DNA from: Hymenobacter volaticus
Lineage (GTDB): Bacteria > Bacteroidota > Bacteroidia > Cytophagales > Hymenobacteraceae
Assembly (NCBI RefSeq): GCF_022921055.1
Contig: NZ_CP095061.1
Location: forward strand, 2,705,501 to 2,769,500
Length of the DNA stretch: 64,000 bases
Direction of reading: 5' to 3'
Part shown: positions 27,776 to 37,208 of the stretch, piece after piece
How positions within the stretch are numbered: the stretch's first letter is position 1
Layout: each line of letters starts with the position of its first letter
Position numbers and translations under genes: made by a program
The notes under the pieces: generated by a model
What the model was told of the DNA's origin: nothing
The model's database searches: none
Seen by the model: the letters and a program-made list of their open reading frames with translations, nothing else

Positions 27776-28342
27776 CTAATTCAGGCGCGGATCAACGGGG
27801 TAGTTGGACAGAGCGCGGTAGCGTCCGCCTTTTTCCCGCAAAATTGCCTGCCAAAAAGCATCATTGTCCAAAGTAAAGACTTTCCCGGCAGCATCCGGAT
27901 GCACGATCCAAACATTGTCCCCGATTTCGTCGGCTAGTTGCCCGGCCGTCCAGCCCGAGTAGCCGGCATAAAAGCGTACCGCGTCTGGCGAAAGGTCACC
28001 GCTGAGCAGTAAACCCATCAAAACAGTGAAGTCGCCGCCCCAATACACGTCCTGCCCTAAAGCAATGGATTCGGGCACATCGGGGCGCTGGTGCAAATAG
28101 TGGAGCGTGTCGGGCTGAACGGGACCGCCTATATACAGCGGCATTTGGGCTACCTCCGAATCAGTGGAAATAGGTAGTTGCAGTACATCAGCTAGTTGAA
28201 GGTTGGAGGAGCAGTTGAGCACGAGCCCAAACGAGCCTTCTGTTTCATCGTGACGGCACAAGAGTACTACGGAACGTTCAAAATTAGGATCACCAAGAAA
28301 AGGCTGTGAAATCAACAGACTGCTGGAGCGAAGACGAGGCAT
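27776..28342 (-). CDS. YqgE/AlgH family protein
   Basis: A conserved protein of 188 residues from the ATG at 28342; an ATG at 28366 adds eight residues. The family signature is at the N-terminus, LLISQPFLGDPNFERSVVLL, followed by FGLVLNCSS, LYIGGPVQPDTLHYLHQRPD and VRFYAGYSGWTAGQLADEIG. Members occur in most Bacteroidota and proteobacteria. AlgH was first linked to alginate regulation in Pseudomonas, but a biochemical role is not settled. The gene is divergent from pdxH with a short intergenic region. Confidence 0.88.
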   Translation of the reverse strand: MPRLRSSSLLISQPFLGDPNFERSVVLLCRHDETEGSFGLVLNCSSNLQLADVLQLPISTDSEVAQMPLYIGGPVQPDTLHYLHQRPDVPESIALGQDVYWGGDFTVLMGLLLSGDLSPDAVRFYAGYSGWTAGQLADEIGDNVWIVHPDAAGKVFTLDNDAFWQAILREKGGRYRALSNYPVDPRLN

Positions 28343-28588
28343 AGCGTTGAAGTTAAGCTTTAGCAATTAAGCACTGGATAACAAGCATGTGGGGAAAACG
28401 GAGGCCAGCGCTTTTTGTCACTTACCACACAGTATCCCTATTTAGTACGTGAGACGGGGCACCGGAGGTTCCCAGCCTGCCCGCATTGTACTACCTTGCG
28501 GCCAGTTGACTGGTTGAAATACGAAGTAGCAGCCTATCAAATGGCCGACTGCTTGGTTATTCACCCACTACCCTTCAGCACTTATTCT

Positions 28589-29239
28589 ATGCTCGACCCG
28601 CACCTGGCCGACCTGCGCAAAACCTACGCTCAGCGCACCCTTTCGGAAGCGGACGTACTGCCCACCGCTGTTCCTCAATTTCGGGTTTGGCTGCAAGAAG
28701 CCCTTCAAGCCCAGCTCGACGAACCCACAGCCATGACCGTGTCTACGGTAGCCGCCAACGGGCAGCCTTCGGCGCGGGTGGTCCTGCTGAAAGGCTTGCC
28801 CGACGACGCGGCCTTTCTCTTCTACACCAACTATGACTCGCGCAAAGGCCATGACCTAGCCGAACGCCCGCTGGCCGCCCTTACTTTTTTCTGGCCGGGC
28901 CTGGAACGGCAAGTACGGGTAGAAGGCCGGGTGGAAAAAGCCCCCGAAGCCTTGTCGACCGAGTACTTTCAAAGCCGCCCCCGCGGCAGCCAGATTGGGG
29001 CTTGGGCCTCGCCCCAGAGCCAGGTGATAAGCAGCCGGGAAGAACTGGAAGAACGCGAGAAAAGCATAGCTGCTGATTTTGACGGCCAAGAACTGCTGCC
29101 GCGCCCACCACACTGGGGTGGATATCTACTACGTCCGCACCGCATCGAGTTCTGGCAGGGCCGCCCAAGCCGCTTACACGACCGAATCGTGTATGAACTG
29201 GAAGGCGACACTTGGCGCCTAAGCCGCTTAGCTCCTTAA
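28589..29239 (+). CDS. pdxH: Pyridoxamine/pyridoxine 5'-phosphate oxidase
   Basis: An FMN enzyme that makes pyridoxal 5'-phosphate, the last step of vitamin B6 synthesis and salvage. From the ATG at 28589 the protein has 216 residues, the usual length, and starts [13 protein letters not shown]. Family segments are [78 protein letters not shown] and [20 protein letters not shown]. The frame is open upstream to 28415, but that extension has no family similarity and was rejected. DUF1015 follows in the same direction after an inverted repeat. Confidence 0.93.
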   Translation: MLDPHLADLRKTYAQRTLSEADVLPTAVPQFRVWLQEALQAQLDEPTAMTVSTVAANGQPSARVVLLKGLPDDAAFLFYTNYDSRKGHDLAERPLAALTFFWPGLERQVRVEGRVEKAPEALSTEYFQSRPRGSQIGAWASPQSQVISSREELEEREKSIAADFDGQELLPRPPHWGGYLLRPHRIEFWQGRPSRLHDRIVYELEGDTWRLSRLAP

Positions 29240-29251
29240 TTATTCAAAAGT

Positions 29252-29345
29252 CAACACCTAACAGTAACCCATCAGCAGCCCGATGGCTAGCTGGTACAAG
29301 CTGTTGCCAAACGCCCTACTGTTGCTAGATGATTGTTAGGTGTTG
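29252..29345. repeat. Long-range inverted repeat in the pdxH-DUF1015 gap
   Basis: CAACACCTAACA (29252-29263) pairs with TGTTAGGTGTTG (29334-29345). Flanking TTCAA/TTGAA adds partial pairing. About 70 bases lie in the loop, with smaller palindromes. No strong T tail. It may be a weak terminator or a structured leader of the DUF1015 gene. Confidence 0.45.
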
Positions 29346-29384
29346 CCTCTTGAATGATACCTGTTACATGATAAATGACTGATT

Positions 29385-30695
29385 TTGGCTGAAATTCAAC
29401 CTTTACGTGGCTGGCGGTACAACCCGGTTTTAAGCCAGCACATCGACGACTACGTTTCGCCTCTCTTTGATGTCGTGTCGCAGAAGCAGCGAGAGGCGCT
29501 CTATAGGAACCAGTTTAACAGCATCCATCTTTCAGTGCCGCGCGGCCAAGATGCCGCGGGCGAGGCGCGGGAGCGACTGCAAGAATGGCAGCAAACGGGC
29601 GTGCTGCGCCAAGACGAGCTACCGGGCATCTACGTGTATTATCAGTACTTCCGGCTGCCGGGCAGCACGCGCGAGTTCTGTCGCAAAGGCTTTATGTGCC
29701 ACATCCGGGCCTACGCCTGGACCGATGATGTGGTACTGCGCCACGAAAATACCCTGCCTTCGTCCGTCAACGACCGAGCTGAGTTACTGGCCCGCACCGA
29801 GTTCCAAACTAGCGCCACCCACGGCCTCTACCGCGACGACGCATTTGAGTTGGAACGGTGGATGGATGAGGCCATGCAGGACCCACTCTACCAGACCGAA
29901 GAAGATTACCAAGGCGCCCGCGACGTGCTGGCCGTCATTCAGGATGCCCGTATCATCGACCGGTTTCAGGCGGTGCTAGCCCAGCGCCAAGTGATTCTGG
30001 CCGATGGGCACCACCGCTACGAAGGCTCTCTTGCGTATCGGCAGGCCCGGCTGGCCGCCGACCCCACCGCTACCGGTACCGAGGGCTGGAACTACCATTT
30101 GATGTACCTCACAAATTCGGCCGCCGATGATCTGCGCATTCTGCCCACGCACCGTCTGCTGTTGGAGTTGCCTGGTAACCCAACGGATGCCGAACTACTG
30201 GCCCGGCTGGAACCCTATTTCGTGGTGTTGCCCAAGGAAGATGCATACGACTTGCCCGAATTAATTGCCGGTAAGCAGTGGGCATTTGGATTGTATCTGC
30301 AAGATGGGCAGGCGTACAAGCTACGGCTGCGGCCCGAAGTACATACGCAACTCGACTGGGACACCACCCAAGAAGTGAAAAATCTGGACCTGACGGTGCT
30401 CCACTTTTTCGTACTAGAAAAAGTGTTAGGTATTGTTGGACCGGATGCGCAGCGGCAGTGGCCGGGCGTGGCCTATGTGCGAAGCTTCTCGGAGTGCCTC
30501 AAGCGCGTAGATGCCGGAGAAGCCCGCGCCGCCCTGTTCACCAACGAAGTTACCATGGACGAGGTGGAACGAGTATGCCATTCGGGCGCTGTTATGCCGC
30601 CTAAGTCCACGTTCTTCTATCCTAAAACCATCGGTGGTTTTCTCTTCAGTAGCATCCGCACCGAAGAAACCGCACATCCTTTTCTGGTTGGTTGA
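29385..30695 (+). CDS. DUF1015 family protein
   Basis: A 436-residue cytoplasmic protein. The start is a TTG at 29385 that gives MAEIQPLRGWRYNP; no in-frame ATG is near. Conserved family segments include VSPLFDVVSQKQREALY, NQFNSIHLSVPRG, GIYVYYQYFRL, the signature ILADGHHRYEGSLAYR, and near the end MPPKSTFFYPKTIGGFLF. The family is widespread and sometimes annotated as an HGH-motif or SpoIVB-associated protein; its reaction is not known to me. It precedes maf in the same direction. Confidence 0.85.
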   Translation: MAEIQPLRGWRYNPVLSQHIDDYVSPLFDVVSQKQREALYRNQFNSIHLSVPRGQDAAGEARERLQEWQQTGVLRQDELPGIYVYYQYFRLPGSTREFCRKGFMCHIRAYAWTDDVVLRHENTLPSSVNDRAELLARTEFQTSATHGLYRDDAFELERWMDEAMQDPLYQTEEDYQGARDVLAVIQDARIIDRFQAVLAQRQVILADGHHRYEGSLAYRQARLAADPTATGTEGWNYHLMYLTNSAADDLRILPTHRLLLELPGNPTDAELLARLEPYFVVLPKEDAYDLPELIAGKQWAFGLYLQDGQAYKLRLRPEVHTQLDWDTTQEVKNLDLTVLHFFVLEKVLGIVGPDAQRQWPGVAYVRSFSECLKRVDAGEARAALFTNEVTMDEVERVCHSGAVMPPKSTFFYPKTIGGFLFSSIRTEETAHPFLVG

Positions 30696-30793
30696 TAATG
30701 ATTCAGCGTTGATCAGCAGTTGGTGATGCACTTAATCTAACGGTTAATAAACCTACCAGCAACTATCAATAAATCAGCTACTACTTGTCCAAA

Positions 30794-31372
30794 ATGAAAT
30801 TAGTTTTAGCTTCTAATTCGCCGCGGCGTCGGCAGCTACTCACCGACTTGGGGGTACCTTATACCGTGCGCCTACAGGAAGTAGACGAGTCCTTTCCTGA
30901 GCACTTGCGCCGCGCTGAAGTAGCCGAGTATTTAGCTGCTCACAAAGCCGCGGCCTACCGCGCAGGTCTGGCCCCCGACGAGGTAGTGCTAACGGCCGAT
31001 ACTATTGTTTGCCTCGACGACGACGTGCTCAACAAGCCCGCCGATGACGCCGAAGCCATCCGAATGCTTACCCGCTTGCAAGGTCGCGCCCACGACGTAT
31101 TCACGGGCGTGTGCCTGCTCGGCGGCGATGGTCGGCAGGTGGTATTCTCCGATCAAACCCGAGTCGTTTTCCGCGCCCTTTCGCCCACTGAAATCGAGTA
31201 TTACGTGCACCAATACCAACCCCTCGACAAAGCTGGTGCCTACGGTGCGCAAGACTGGATTGGCATGGTAGCCGTAACTCGCCTCGAAGGCTCTTACTTC
31301 AACGTGATGGGCCTGCCCGTACACCGGGTTTGGGACGAGCTACTAAAACTAGGCTTCCCTTTCAACGTTTAG
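30794..31372 (+). CDS. maf: Maf-like nucleoside triphosphate pyrophosphatase
   Basis: Hydrolyses dTTP/UTP or modified NTPs to the monophosphate and is implicated in septum control and pool cleaning. The ATG at 30794 gives MKLVLASNSPRRRQLLTDLG, the family start. The other core motifs are also present: EVDESFPEHL, LTADTIVCLDD, the metal site in DKAGAYGAQDWIG, and GSYFNVMGLPVHRV. A TTG nine bases upstream (30785) is less likely. It ends 19 bases before a membrane glycosyltransferase gene, so the two may be co-transcribed. Confidence 0.93.
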   Translation: MKLVLASNSPRRRQLLTDLGVPYTVRLQEVDESFPEHLRRAEVAEYLAAHKAAAYRAGLAPDEVVLTADTIVCLDDDVLNKPADDAEAIRMLTRLQGRAHDVFTGVCLLGGDGRQVVFSDQTRVVFRALSPTEIEYYVHQYQPLDKAGAYGAQDWIGMVAVTRLEGSYFNVMGLPVHRVWDELLKLGFPFNV

Positions 31373-31391
31373 CGCCTCACCAACCGGCTTC

Positions 31392-33149
31392 GTGTTTCGT
31401 ACAGCTCCTTCTGTCCCTACCCGGTTTATTATTGTGCTAGGGCTGTTTTGCTTTTTAATAAGCAGCGGGTTCCTCTTCTTAATTTACGGGTTTACTTCCT
31501 ATGAGCAGGTACAGAGCCTAAGCAAGGTGACTTACCACGAGGGCGGCTACAAGCACCTAGCCTTGGCGGTAACGCCTGCTTCCTACCAGTTGCTCCAAAT
31601 TGGCTTGGCTGCTATAGCTGGCCTGAGTGGCAGCTTACTAATGGCCTTACGCTATTTTCAAAAAGCGTCTATACAGGCCGAAATCCGCCTATTGCAGATC
31701 GAAATTAGAAGGGCTTCAGTAGCTCTCGGCAGTACAGTGCGTGGGCTATCGAGGCTAGAGCGTGGGGTATTTGCGGGGCTACTGGTCTTGATTCTGGCGG
31801 TGCGAGTGTGGTATCTAGTGGCCTACGTCCTCAATACCGACGAGGTAGCGTCTTACGATTACTTCGTGCGGCAGGGCCCACTCGGCATTAGTAGCTTCTA
31901 CCCTATTCCAAACAACCACCTGCTGTTTAATTTCATCTGCTGGCCCTTGTCTCTAGTTTCCGACAATGTGAGGGTGGTGATGCGTGTGCCCACCTTTGTG
32001 GCAGCGGCTGTGGGCACCATCTTAGGCCATTTGTTACTGGCGCGAAGGGGTGGTTTTTGGGCCGCCACTTTAGCTACGGGCTTGTTTAGCTTGTCGCCGC
32101 TGGGTTTGTACTATGCGGTAGCTGGCCGGGGCTATTTTCTGCAAATCACACTTCTGCTGCTTGCTTTTTCGGCGACAGTCGCACTGCTACAATCACCGAT
32201 GTATCGGCGAGTGGGGTGGCTGCTTTTTGTGGGGGCCAGTATTTTAGGATTCTACACTATTCCCACTTTTCTGTACCCGTTCGTATCGTTGAGCCTAGGG
32301 CTGCTGATTGGCTTTGTGTGGCAGCGGCGTTGGCTGGAGCTGGGTCAACTTGTGCTGGCGGGTGGTATTGTAGGGGCCGTAAGTGCGTTGCTTTACTGGC
32401 CCGTAATGTGCGTATCCGGCTTCACACAGCTGGTTGGCAATCACTATGTGGCTAAGATGGCTGCTACCGTTTTCTGGCGCAACTACTTAGGCTATTTACG
32501 TAACCTTGCTGATATGCTGGCCGGTAACGGGCACTTAGGAATGGTGGCGGGTGGCGGCCTCATGATGCTTGGTCCCTTTTTGATACGTCTGTTGCCCCGC
32601 CGGGCTAAGGTAATAAGCGCGCTGGCGTGGCTACTACTCGTCGTGCCATTGGCACTAATGGCCGTGCAACAGGTGCTGATTCCAGCGCGAGTGCTGCTTT
32701 ATCTCAGTTATTCTGGCTGTGTTCTTGGCAGCTTAATAGGCATCACGCTCCTTTCACGCCTGCGAGTACCGACTACGTACCAAGCACTTCTGTGCTTGGC
32801 AATAGTAGTTGCCTACGGAAGCTATCAGTTTGAGCGGCAATTAGCTCCGCATCAAGTAGAAGTGCGTGAGGAAGAACAGATGGAAGCTGCTTATACTTGG
32901 CTAACCAGTTGGGGTGGCCAGCGGGTGCTATTAACGGCTCCCTCCTACGAGTTGTTCTTTTATCATTATGCGCTTCAGGAGCATCGGCCACTGCTTTTGC
33001 ATTCCTCCTCCGTTCCTAATCAAACCTACGACTACGTTGTGCAAGCACGCAGCTCCGATCCTCTGCCCCTCTGGGTGAAGCCTCCCCTCTATACCCTCGT
33101 CTACGAAAATGAATCCGTAGTCATCTACGGGCGCACGCCGAAACAATAG
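31392..33149 (+). CDS. GT-C-type membrane glycosyltransferase-like protein
   Basis: A polytopic membrane protein of 585 residues with about 11 hydrophobic helices. After helix three it carries LNTDEVASYDYFVRQG, where Asp150-Glu151 sits in the first large external loop. That DE pair is the catalytic motif of GT-C/ArnT/PMT-type enzymes that use polyprenyl-phosphate sugars. IPNNHLLFNFICWPL and AGRGYFLQI are also typical of this class. The start is a GTG at 31392. It lies 19 bases after maf. Acceptor and donor are unknown; lipid or protein glycosylation is possible. Confidence 0.72.
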   Translation: MFRTAPSVPTRFIIVLGLFCFLISSGFLFLIYGFTSYEQVQSLSKVTYHEGGYKHLALAVTPASYQLLQIGLAAIAGLSGSLLMALRYFQKASIQAEIRLLQIEIRRASVALGSTVRGLSRLERGVFAGLLVLILAVRVWYLVAYVLNTDEVASYDYFVRQGPLGISSFYPIPNNHLLFNFICWPLSLVSDNVRVVMRVPTFVAAAVGTILGHLLLARRGGFWAATLATGLFSLSPLGLYYAVAGRGYFLQITLLLLAFSATVALLQSPMYRRVGWLLFVGASILGFYTIPTFLYPFVSLSLGLLIGFVWQRRWLELGQLVLAGGIVGAVSALLYWPVMCVSGFTQLVGNHYVAKMAATVFWRNYLGYLRNLADMLAGNGHLGMVAGGGLMMLGPFLIRLLPRRAKVISALAWLLLVVPLALMAVQQVLIPARVLLYLSYSGCVLGSLIGITLLSRLRVPTTYQALLCLAIVVAYGSYQFERQLAPHQVEVREEEQMEAAYTWLTSWGGQRVLLTAPSYELFFYHYALQEHRPLLLHSSSVPNQTYDYVVQARSSDPLPLWVKPPLYTLVYENESVVIYGRTPKQ

Positions 33150-33182
33150 GCTAAACTGACAGAAGCTAACTTATCATTCTCG

Positions 33183-33616
33183 TTAGTGGCCACGAGCAAG
33201 TAACGCAATACCACCCACCACTAGCACCAGCCCTAGTGCCTGAGGCCAAGCTAGCGCTTCGCGGAGTACCAGCACACCAAGCAACGCCGTAAGCAGCACG
33301 GACCCACCCACAATGAGTGGGGTACCTACGGAAGCCGGTGCCCCTTTGCCGTACACCACAAACGTGAGAATTTCGGCTACCCCTATGCTCACACCAGCTA
33401 AAGCGGCCAGCGTGATGCCCGAGTAGTAACCAGATGAGTTGGCAATCCTCCACGCAGGTATAGCACCAGCAGCAAGCCAGCTCCAATTAGCGCGGCCACT
33501 ACCTGTAGTACTACCGCTCCTACCATCTGGTGAATGTGGCCTGCCGCCGCCTTGATGAACAGATTATAAAGCGCCATGCCTAGCGCGGCGCAGGCGGCTA
33601 GCTGCAACCAATTCAT
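33183..33616 (-). pseudogene. Short EamA/DMT-family transporter, frameshifted near 33450
   Basis: A single-domain drug/metabolite transporter of about 143 residues and five helices. The first part reads MNWLQLAACAALGMALYNL and reaches LVLYLRG. The second part is YYSGITLAALAGVSIGVAEI and ends in LREALAWPQALGLVLVVGG. The frame breaks near 33447-33451. Adding one G on the coding strand gives LRGRIANSSGYYSG and joins the halves without other change. The ATG at 33616 overlaps the TGA of the DUF4259 gene as ATGA, so the two are coupled. The substrate is unknown. Confidence 0.75.
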
Positions 33617-34020
33617 TCGTCTTCGCTGTCTTGGAGACGCGTCAGCAGGTTTTGTTGCAGCTGCTGCCAAGCATCGTAATCCTCGCCTTTGGCACGCTCT
33701 TCTTGTAGCTGCGAGTTGGCCAGCACTACTTTTACAGCCTGCTCGGCTAATTCGCGCAGGTCGTCTCCGTCAGCATCGAGGTGTGTAATGGCCTGTACTA
33801 GGCCAGGAGGCAAATCCTGGGCTGGCTTACCTAAGATGCCGGCCACAATTTCGGCCGCCGCTAAGGCAACACTAGCATCCGCAAGTTCTATTTGGCCTTC
33901 TTCCTCAGCCGCCGTAGCCAGTGCTTCGTAGAGCACGGCCTCGTTAGGCTTTTCCAGGAAAGTCTCGGCAAAATCAGCTGCCGCGTCGTTGTCGAATGTG
34001 TAGTAGCCCCAAGTGCTCAT
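33613..34020 (-). CDS. DUF4259 family protein
   Basis: A soluble, acidic protein of 135 residues. The family signature MSTWGYYTFDNDAAADF is at the N-terminus, followed by helical segments (ALATAAEEEGQIELADASVA; AAEIVAGILG; LRELAEQAVKVVL). Members are common in Bacteroidota and actinobacteria and often sit near immunity or stress genes, but no reaction is known. It is translationally coupled to the EamA gene by an ATGA overlap. Confidence 0.8.
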   Translation of the reverse strand: MSTWGYYTFDNDAAADFAETFLEKPNEAVLYEALATAAEEEGQIELADASVALAAAEIVAGILGKPAQDLPPGLVQAITHLDADGDDLRELAEQAVKVVLANSQLQEERAKGEDYDAWQQLQQNLLTRLQDSEDE

Positions 34021-34176
34021 AGGATGTTGGTAGGTTTAAGAGGTAGCATTACTACGTACAGAGGCAGTGTTGTGGTCAAGATGAACTGCTGTTGACTACA
34101 TTCAACTCGCCTAAAATAGAGGCAGGAGCTCAACTGTGATAGTAAAATTTGTTGTGTTGGTATAGAAGTTACTGTT

Positions 34177-34524
34177 ATGGAAGAGTGTTATCTGGCTTAT
34201 GGACAAATAGAAACCAACTGGAGTTTACGTAAACTTCTATCCGTATTCAGTAATAGCCGCGCTCAAATTAGAGAGTCGAGTCTTTATCGTGATGAAGAGT
34301 ATTTGCTGATCAGCGGCGCACAGGATGCGCAGGTTTCGTTTGAGCGAATCGCGGAAGATGAAATCCTAATACGAGGTGATGCGTCATCTAAAGATGAACT
34401 AACCAGCATCTGCAATAGTGTTTCTACAGTTTTGTCTTTACAAAACCACAAGCACCGCATCGAACTTTACGACGAGAAACACCTGCTCTTCGGTTATTAC
34501 CACATCACTTGGCCATTAAGCTAA
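34177..34524 (+). CDS. Hypothetical protein
   Basis: A 115-residue soluble protein that I do not recognise. It has alternating charged strands (YLLISGAQDAQVSFERIAED; HRIELYDEKHLLFGYYHITW) and a central helix (SKDELTSICNSVSTVLSL). No signal, membrane segment or cysteine motif is visible. It is convergent with gpsA, and its stop lies 13 bases from the gpsA stop. ATG at 34177 is the only likely start. Codon usage resembles neighbouring genes, and the frame is closed in all other directions. Confidence 0.6.
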   Translation: MEECYLAYGQIETNWSLRKLLSVFSNSRAQIRESSLYRDEEYLLISGAQDAQVSFERIAEDEILIRGDASSKDELTSICNSVSTVLSLQNHKHRIELYDEKHLLFGYYHITWPLS

Positions 34525-34537
34525 CGCAACGGTGCGA

Positions 34538-35526
34538 TTACCTAAACTTCTCTCGCAATAGCTCTATCTCTACAGCCGGCGAAATCTTCTCATAGAGAAT
34601 ATGATAGGCCGCCGACGTAATGGGCATAGGCACCATTAGCTTGCGATTGAGTTCGTAAATACTCTTGACGGCGTAGTAGCCTTCGGCTATCATGTTCATT
34701 TCCAACTGCGCCGACTTCACGGAGTAGCCGCGGCCCACCATGTTGCCGAAGGATCGGTTGCGCGAGAACTGCGAATAGGCCGTTACCAGCAAATCGCCGA
34801 GGTAGGCTGAACCGGACAAGTCGCGGGGTTGCGGGTTAAGGGCGTGCACGAAGCGGCGCATTTCTTGAACGGCATTGCTTACCAACACGGCCTGGAAATT
34901 GTCGCCGTAACCGAGGCCGTGCGCAATGCCAGCCGTGAGGGCGATGATGTTTTTCATCACTGAGAAATACTCGATGCCATCGAGGTCCTGAGCGGGATTG
35001 GCTTTTACGTAGCGGTTACGCAGCAGGCGGCAGAAATCCTCGGCGAGTACTGAATCGGGGAGCCAATGGTGAGGTAACTCTGCTTTTCTAATGCCACTTC
35101 CTCGGCGTGGCAAGGGCCCGCTACCACGCCTACCTGCGCGTGTGGCAAACGAAATCGGTCGGCCACGTAGTCGGTTACCAGCACGTTTTTGCCGGGAATC
35201 ATGCCCTTGATGGCCGAGATAACGCGCTTGTTGCGCAGGGCGTCGCGGTCCAACTTGTCGAGTACGGCTTGCACAAACGCTGCGGGCACGGCCAACACCA
35301 ACCAGTCGGCTTCGCGTACTACTTCTTCCAGATCAGTGGACGGAAACACCCGGGTTAGGTCGTGGGCGACCGATGAGAGGTAACGGGGGTTGTGGCGGGT
35401 GCTACGCAGGTGCTGCACGTCATCTTTGGAACGCAGCCACCAGCCTACCCGGGCCCCATTCTCTGATAATATCTTGGTAAGAGCAGTGGCCCAGGAGCCG
35501 CCGCCGAGCATGGCTATTTTTTCCAA
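34538..35526 (-). pseudogene. gpsA: Glycerol-3-phosphate dehydrogenase [NAD(P)+] GpsA, frameshifted at 35057-35060
   Basis: Reduces dihydroxyacetone phosphate to sn-glycerol 3-phosphate for phospholipid synthesis. The TTG at 35526 gives MEKIAMLGGGSWATALTKIL; the ATG at 35511 would cut into the Rossmann motif. Further segments are ISAIKGM, VVAGPCHAEEVALEKQSYLT, FSVMKNIIALTAGIAHGLGY, GDNFQAVLVSNAVQEM and GRGYSVKSAQLEMNMIAEGY. The frame breaks at GGGG 35057-35060 (plus strand). One more G restores IGSPDSVLAEDFCRLL. Repaired length is about 329 residues, normal for the family, so the gene is very probably intact in the cell. GpsA is usually essential. Confidence 0.87.
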
Positions 35527-35610
35527 TCTAGGGAATAGATGATAGGTGACAAGTGGCCGGCTTGAGAGACCCAGCCGATAGGAAGCCCAAATGTGCGAAG
35601 TTTCTTTAAC

Positions 35611-35652
35611 AGACAAGCCCTTGCCGCGCGAACCGACGGCAAGGGCTTGTCT
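35611..35652 (-). terminator. Terminator of the HlyD adaptor gene
   Basis: AGACAAGCCCTTGCCG (35611-35626) pairs perfectly with CGGCAAGGGCTTGTCT (35637-35652). It separates the adaptor gene from gpsA downstream on the minus strand. Confidence 0.85.
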
Positions 35653-35716
35653 TATTAGCAGGCTGACGGCAGGAGCGCAACTAATTTTCCTTCGCTCACC
35701 TCGTGCCAATAGCAGG

Positions 35717-37113
35717 TTATTGGTCGTCGCCAGGGCCCTCTTTCAAGGCTTCTTTATTGAGGCTTTTAGCATCTTTTACTACAACGAGCGCCCCATCTTT
35801 CAGGGTTTTGGCTACGGCCCGGAATGGCCCGCTCACCACCTGCGCACCTGCCTGCAAACCGCTCAGGATTTCAATGTTTTGAAAGTCGCTGATACCCGTC
35901 TTAACTGGTGTCATCACGGCTTTACCGTCGCGAATCACAAAAACCACTTCCTGCACATCCGTGACTTTAGAAGCCTGTTCGTCTTCGTCTGATCCACCGC
36001 TTCTGCGGTTTACCTGCACAGCGGCCGCTTGCCCATTAGCAGCGGTGCTGTCGGTACGGGTGGTAACGGCGGCTAGTGGCACGCTCAGCACACCCGATTT
36101 GCGGTTCGTGATGATGTCGACGGAGGCCGTCATGCCGGGCGGAAAGGCACAACAGTGCGACCTTTGGTGCTGCGCAGCAAGTGGCGGTAGGATTCGGGCA
36201 ACAGCCGGATGCGCACTTCAAATTCAGTTACAGCTTCGGCCGTCAGCGCGTCTTTGGCCGTGTTGGCAATGCTGGTTACGAGGCCGCGAAACTTCTCGTC
36301 TTTGCTGGCATACGAGTCAACTTCTACAGTGGCAGAGTCGCCGAGCTGGACGTTGATAATATCGTTTTCGTTGACGTTCACGCGCACTTCCATGGAGTTC
36401 AGGTTGGCAATGCGCATGATTTCGGTACCAGCCATCTGCGAAGTACCAACTACCCGTTCGCCTTTCTCCACGTTCAACTTGCTTACGGTGCCACTTACGG
36501 GAGCGTAGATGGTCGTTTTGTTCAGGTTTTTGCGGGCTTCCTCCAAGCCTGCCTGCGCACTTGCCACGTTGCTTTGGGCGGCCCGAATGCTTTGGCGGGC
36601 GCTATTCAGTTCTTCCTGCGAAGCATCGTACGCTGCTTTGGCAGCCTCATAATCGGCCTGCGAAATCACTTTTTGCTTGTAGAGGGAAGCATTGCGCCGA
36701 TACGTCAACTCCGTTTGCTTGGCGTTGGCAATAAGCTGTTGCAACCGGGCCTGGGTCTGGCCCACGTTGGCCCGTTGCGAATTCACGGCCGCCGACTGCT
36801 GATTGACCATGGCCTGGTAGTTGTCGGGGCGGATGCGCAGCAGCAGCTGGCCCTTCTTCACCGAATCGCCTTCTTGCACGTACAATTCAATTATCTCACC
36901 CGACACGTCGGGCGAAATTTTCACCTCCGTCTCCGGCTGCACCTTGCCCGAAGCGCTTACTTGCTCCACTATATTGACCGTGGTAGCCTTGGCGGCCGTC
37001 ACCTCCGTGCCGGCTGGCTTGCCTACCCACCCTTGCTTTTTGGCTATTACAAAGCCAATTGTCAGCAAAACAATAATGGCTAGCAGACTATATAATAAGC
37101 GGTTGTTCTTCAT
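35717..37113 (-). pseudogene. Periplasmic efflux adaptor (HlyD/MacA family), frameshifted at 36137-36139
   Basis: Links an inner-membrane pump to a TolC channel. The N-terminus is one membrane anchor (MKNNRLLYSLLAIIVLLTIG). The lipoyl half-motifs are IIELYVQEGDSVKKGQLLL and TIYAPVSGTVSKLNVEKGER, flanking a long coiled-coil hairpin (about 110-190). The beta-barrel follows (NLNSMEVRVNVNENDI). The frame breaks at GGG 36137-36139 on the plus strand. One more C on the coding strand restores VPFRPGMTASVDIITNRKSG and the membrane-proximal domain. Repaired length is about 465 residues. A TolC gene lies 95 bases upstream in the same direction. The cognate ABC or RND pump is not in the window. Confidence 0.87.
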
Positions 37114-37208
37114 GAAAGGGTAACTGAGTGTCTGGGTAGCGAAGTAAGGGAAAGGCAGCCAAGGTTTGTCGTGGCAAAAGTACTGAGCTGCTTAGTTACT
37201 TGGCTATT

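Noticed and set aside
36181..37083. 300-codon frame on the plus strand opposite the HlyD adaptor gene
   Set aside because: The minus-strand frame encodes a clear adaptor with lipoyl motifs. The plus-strand product has no recognisable fold.
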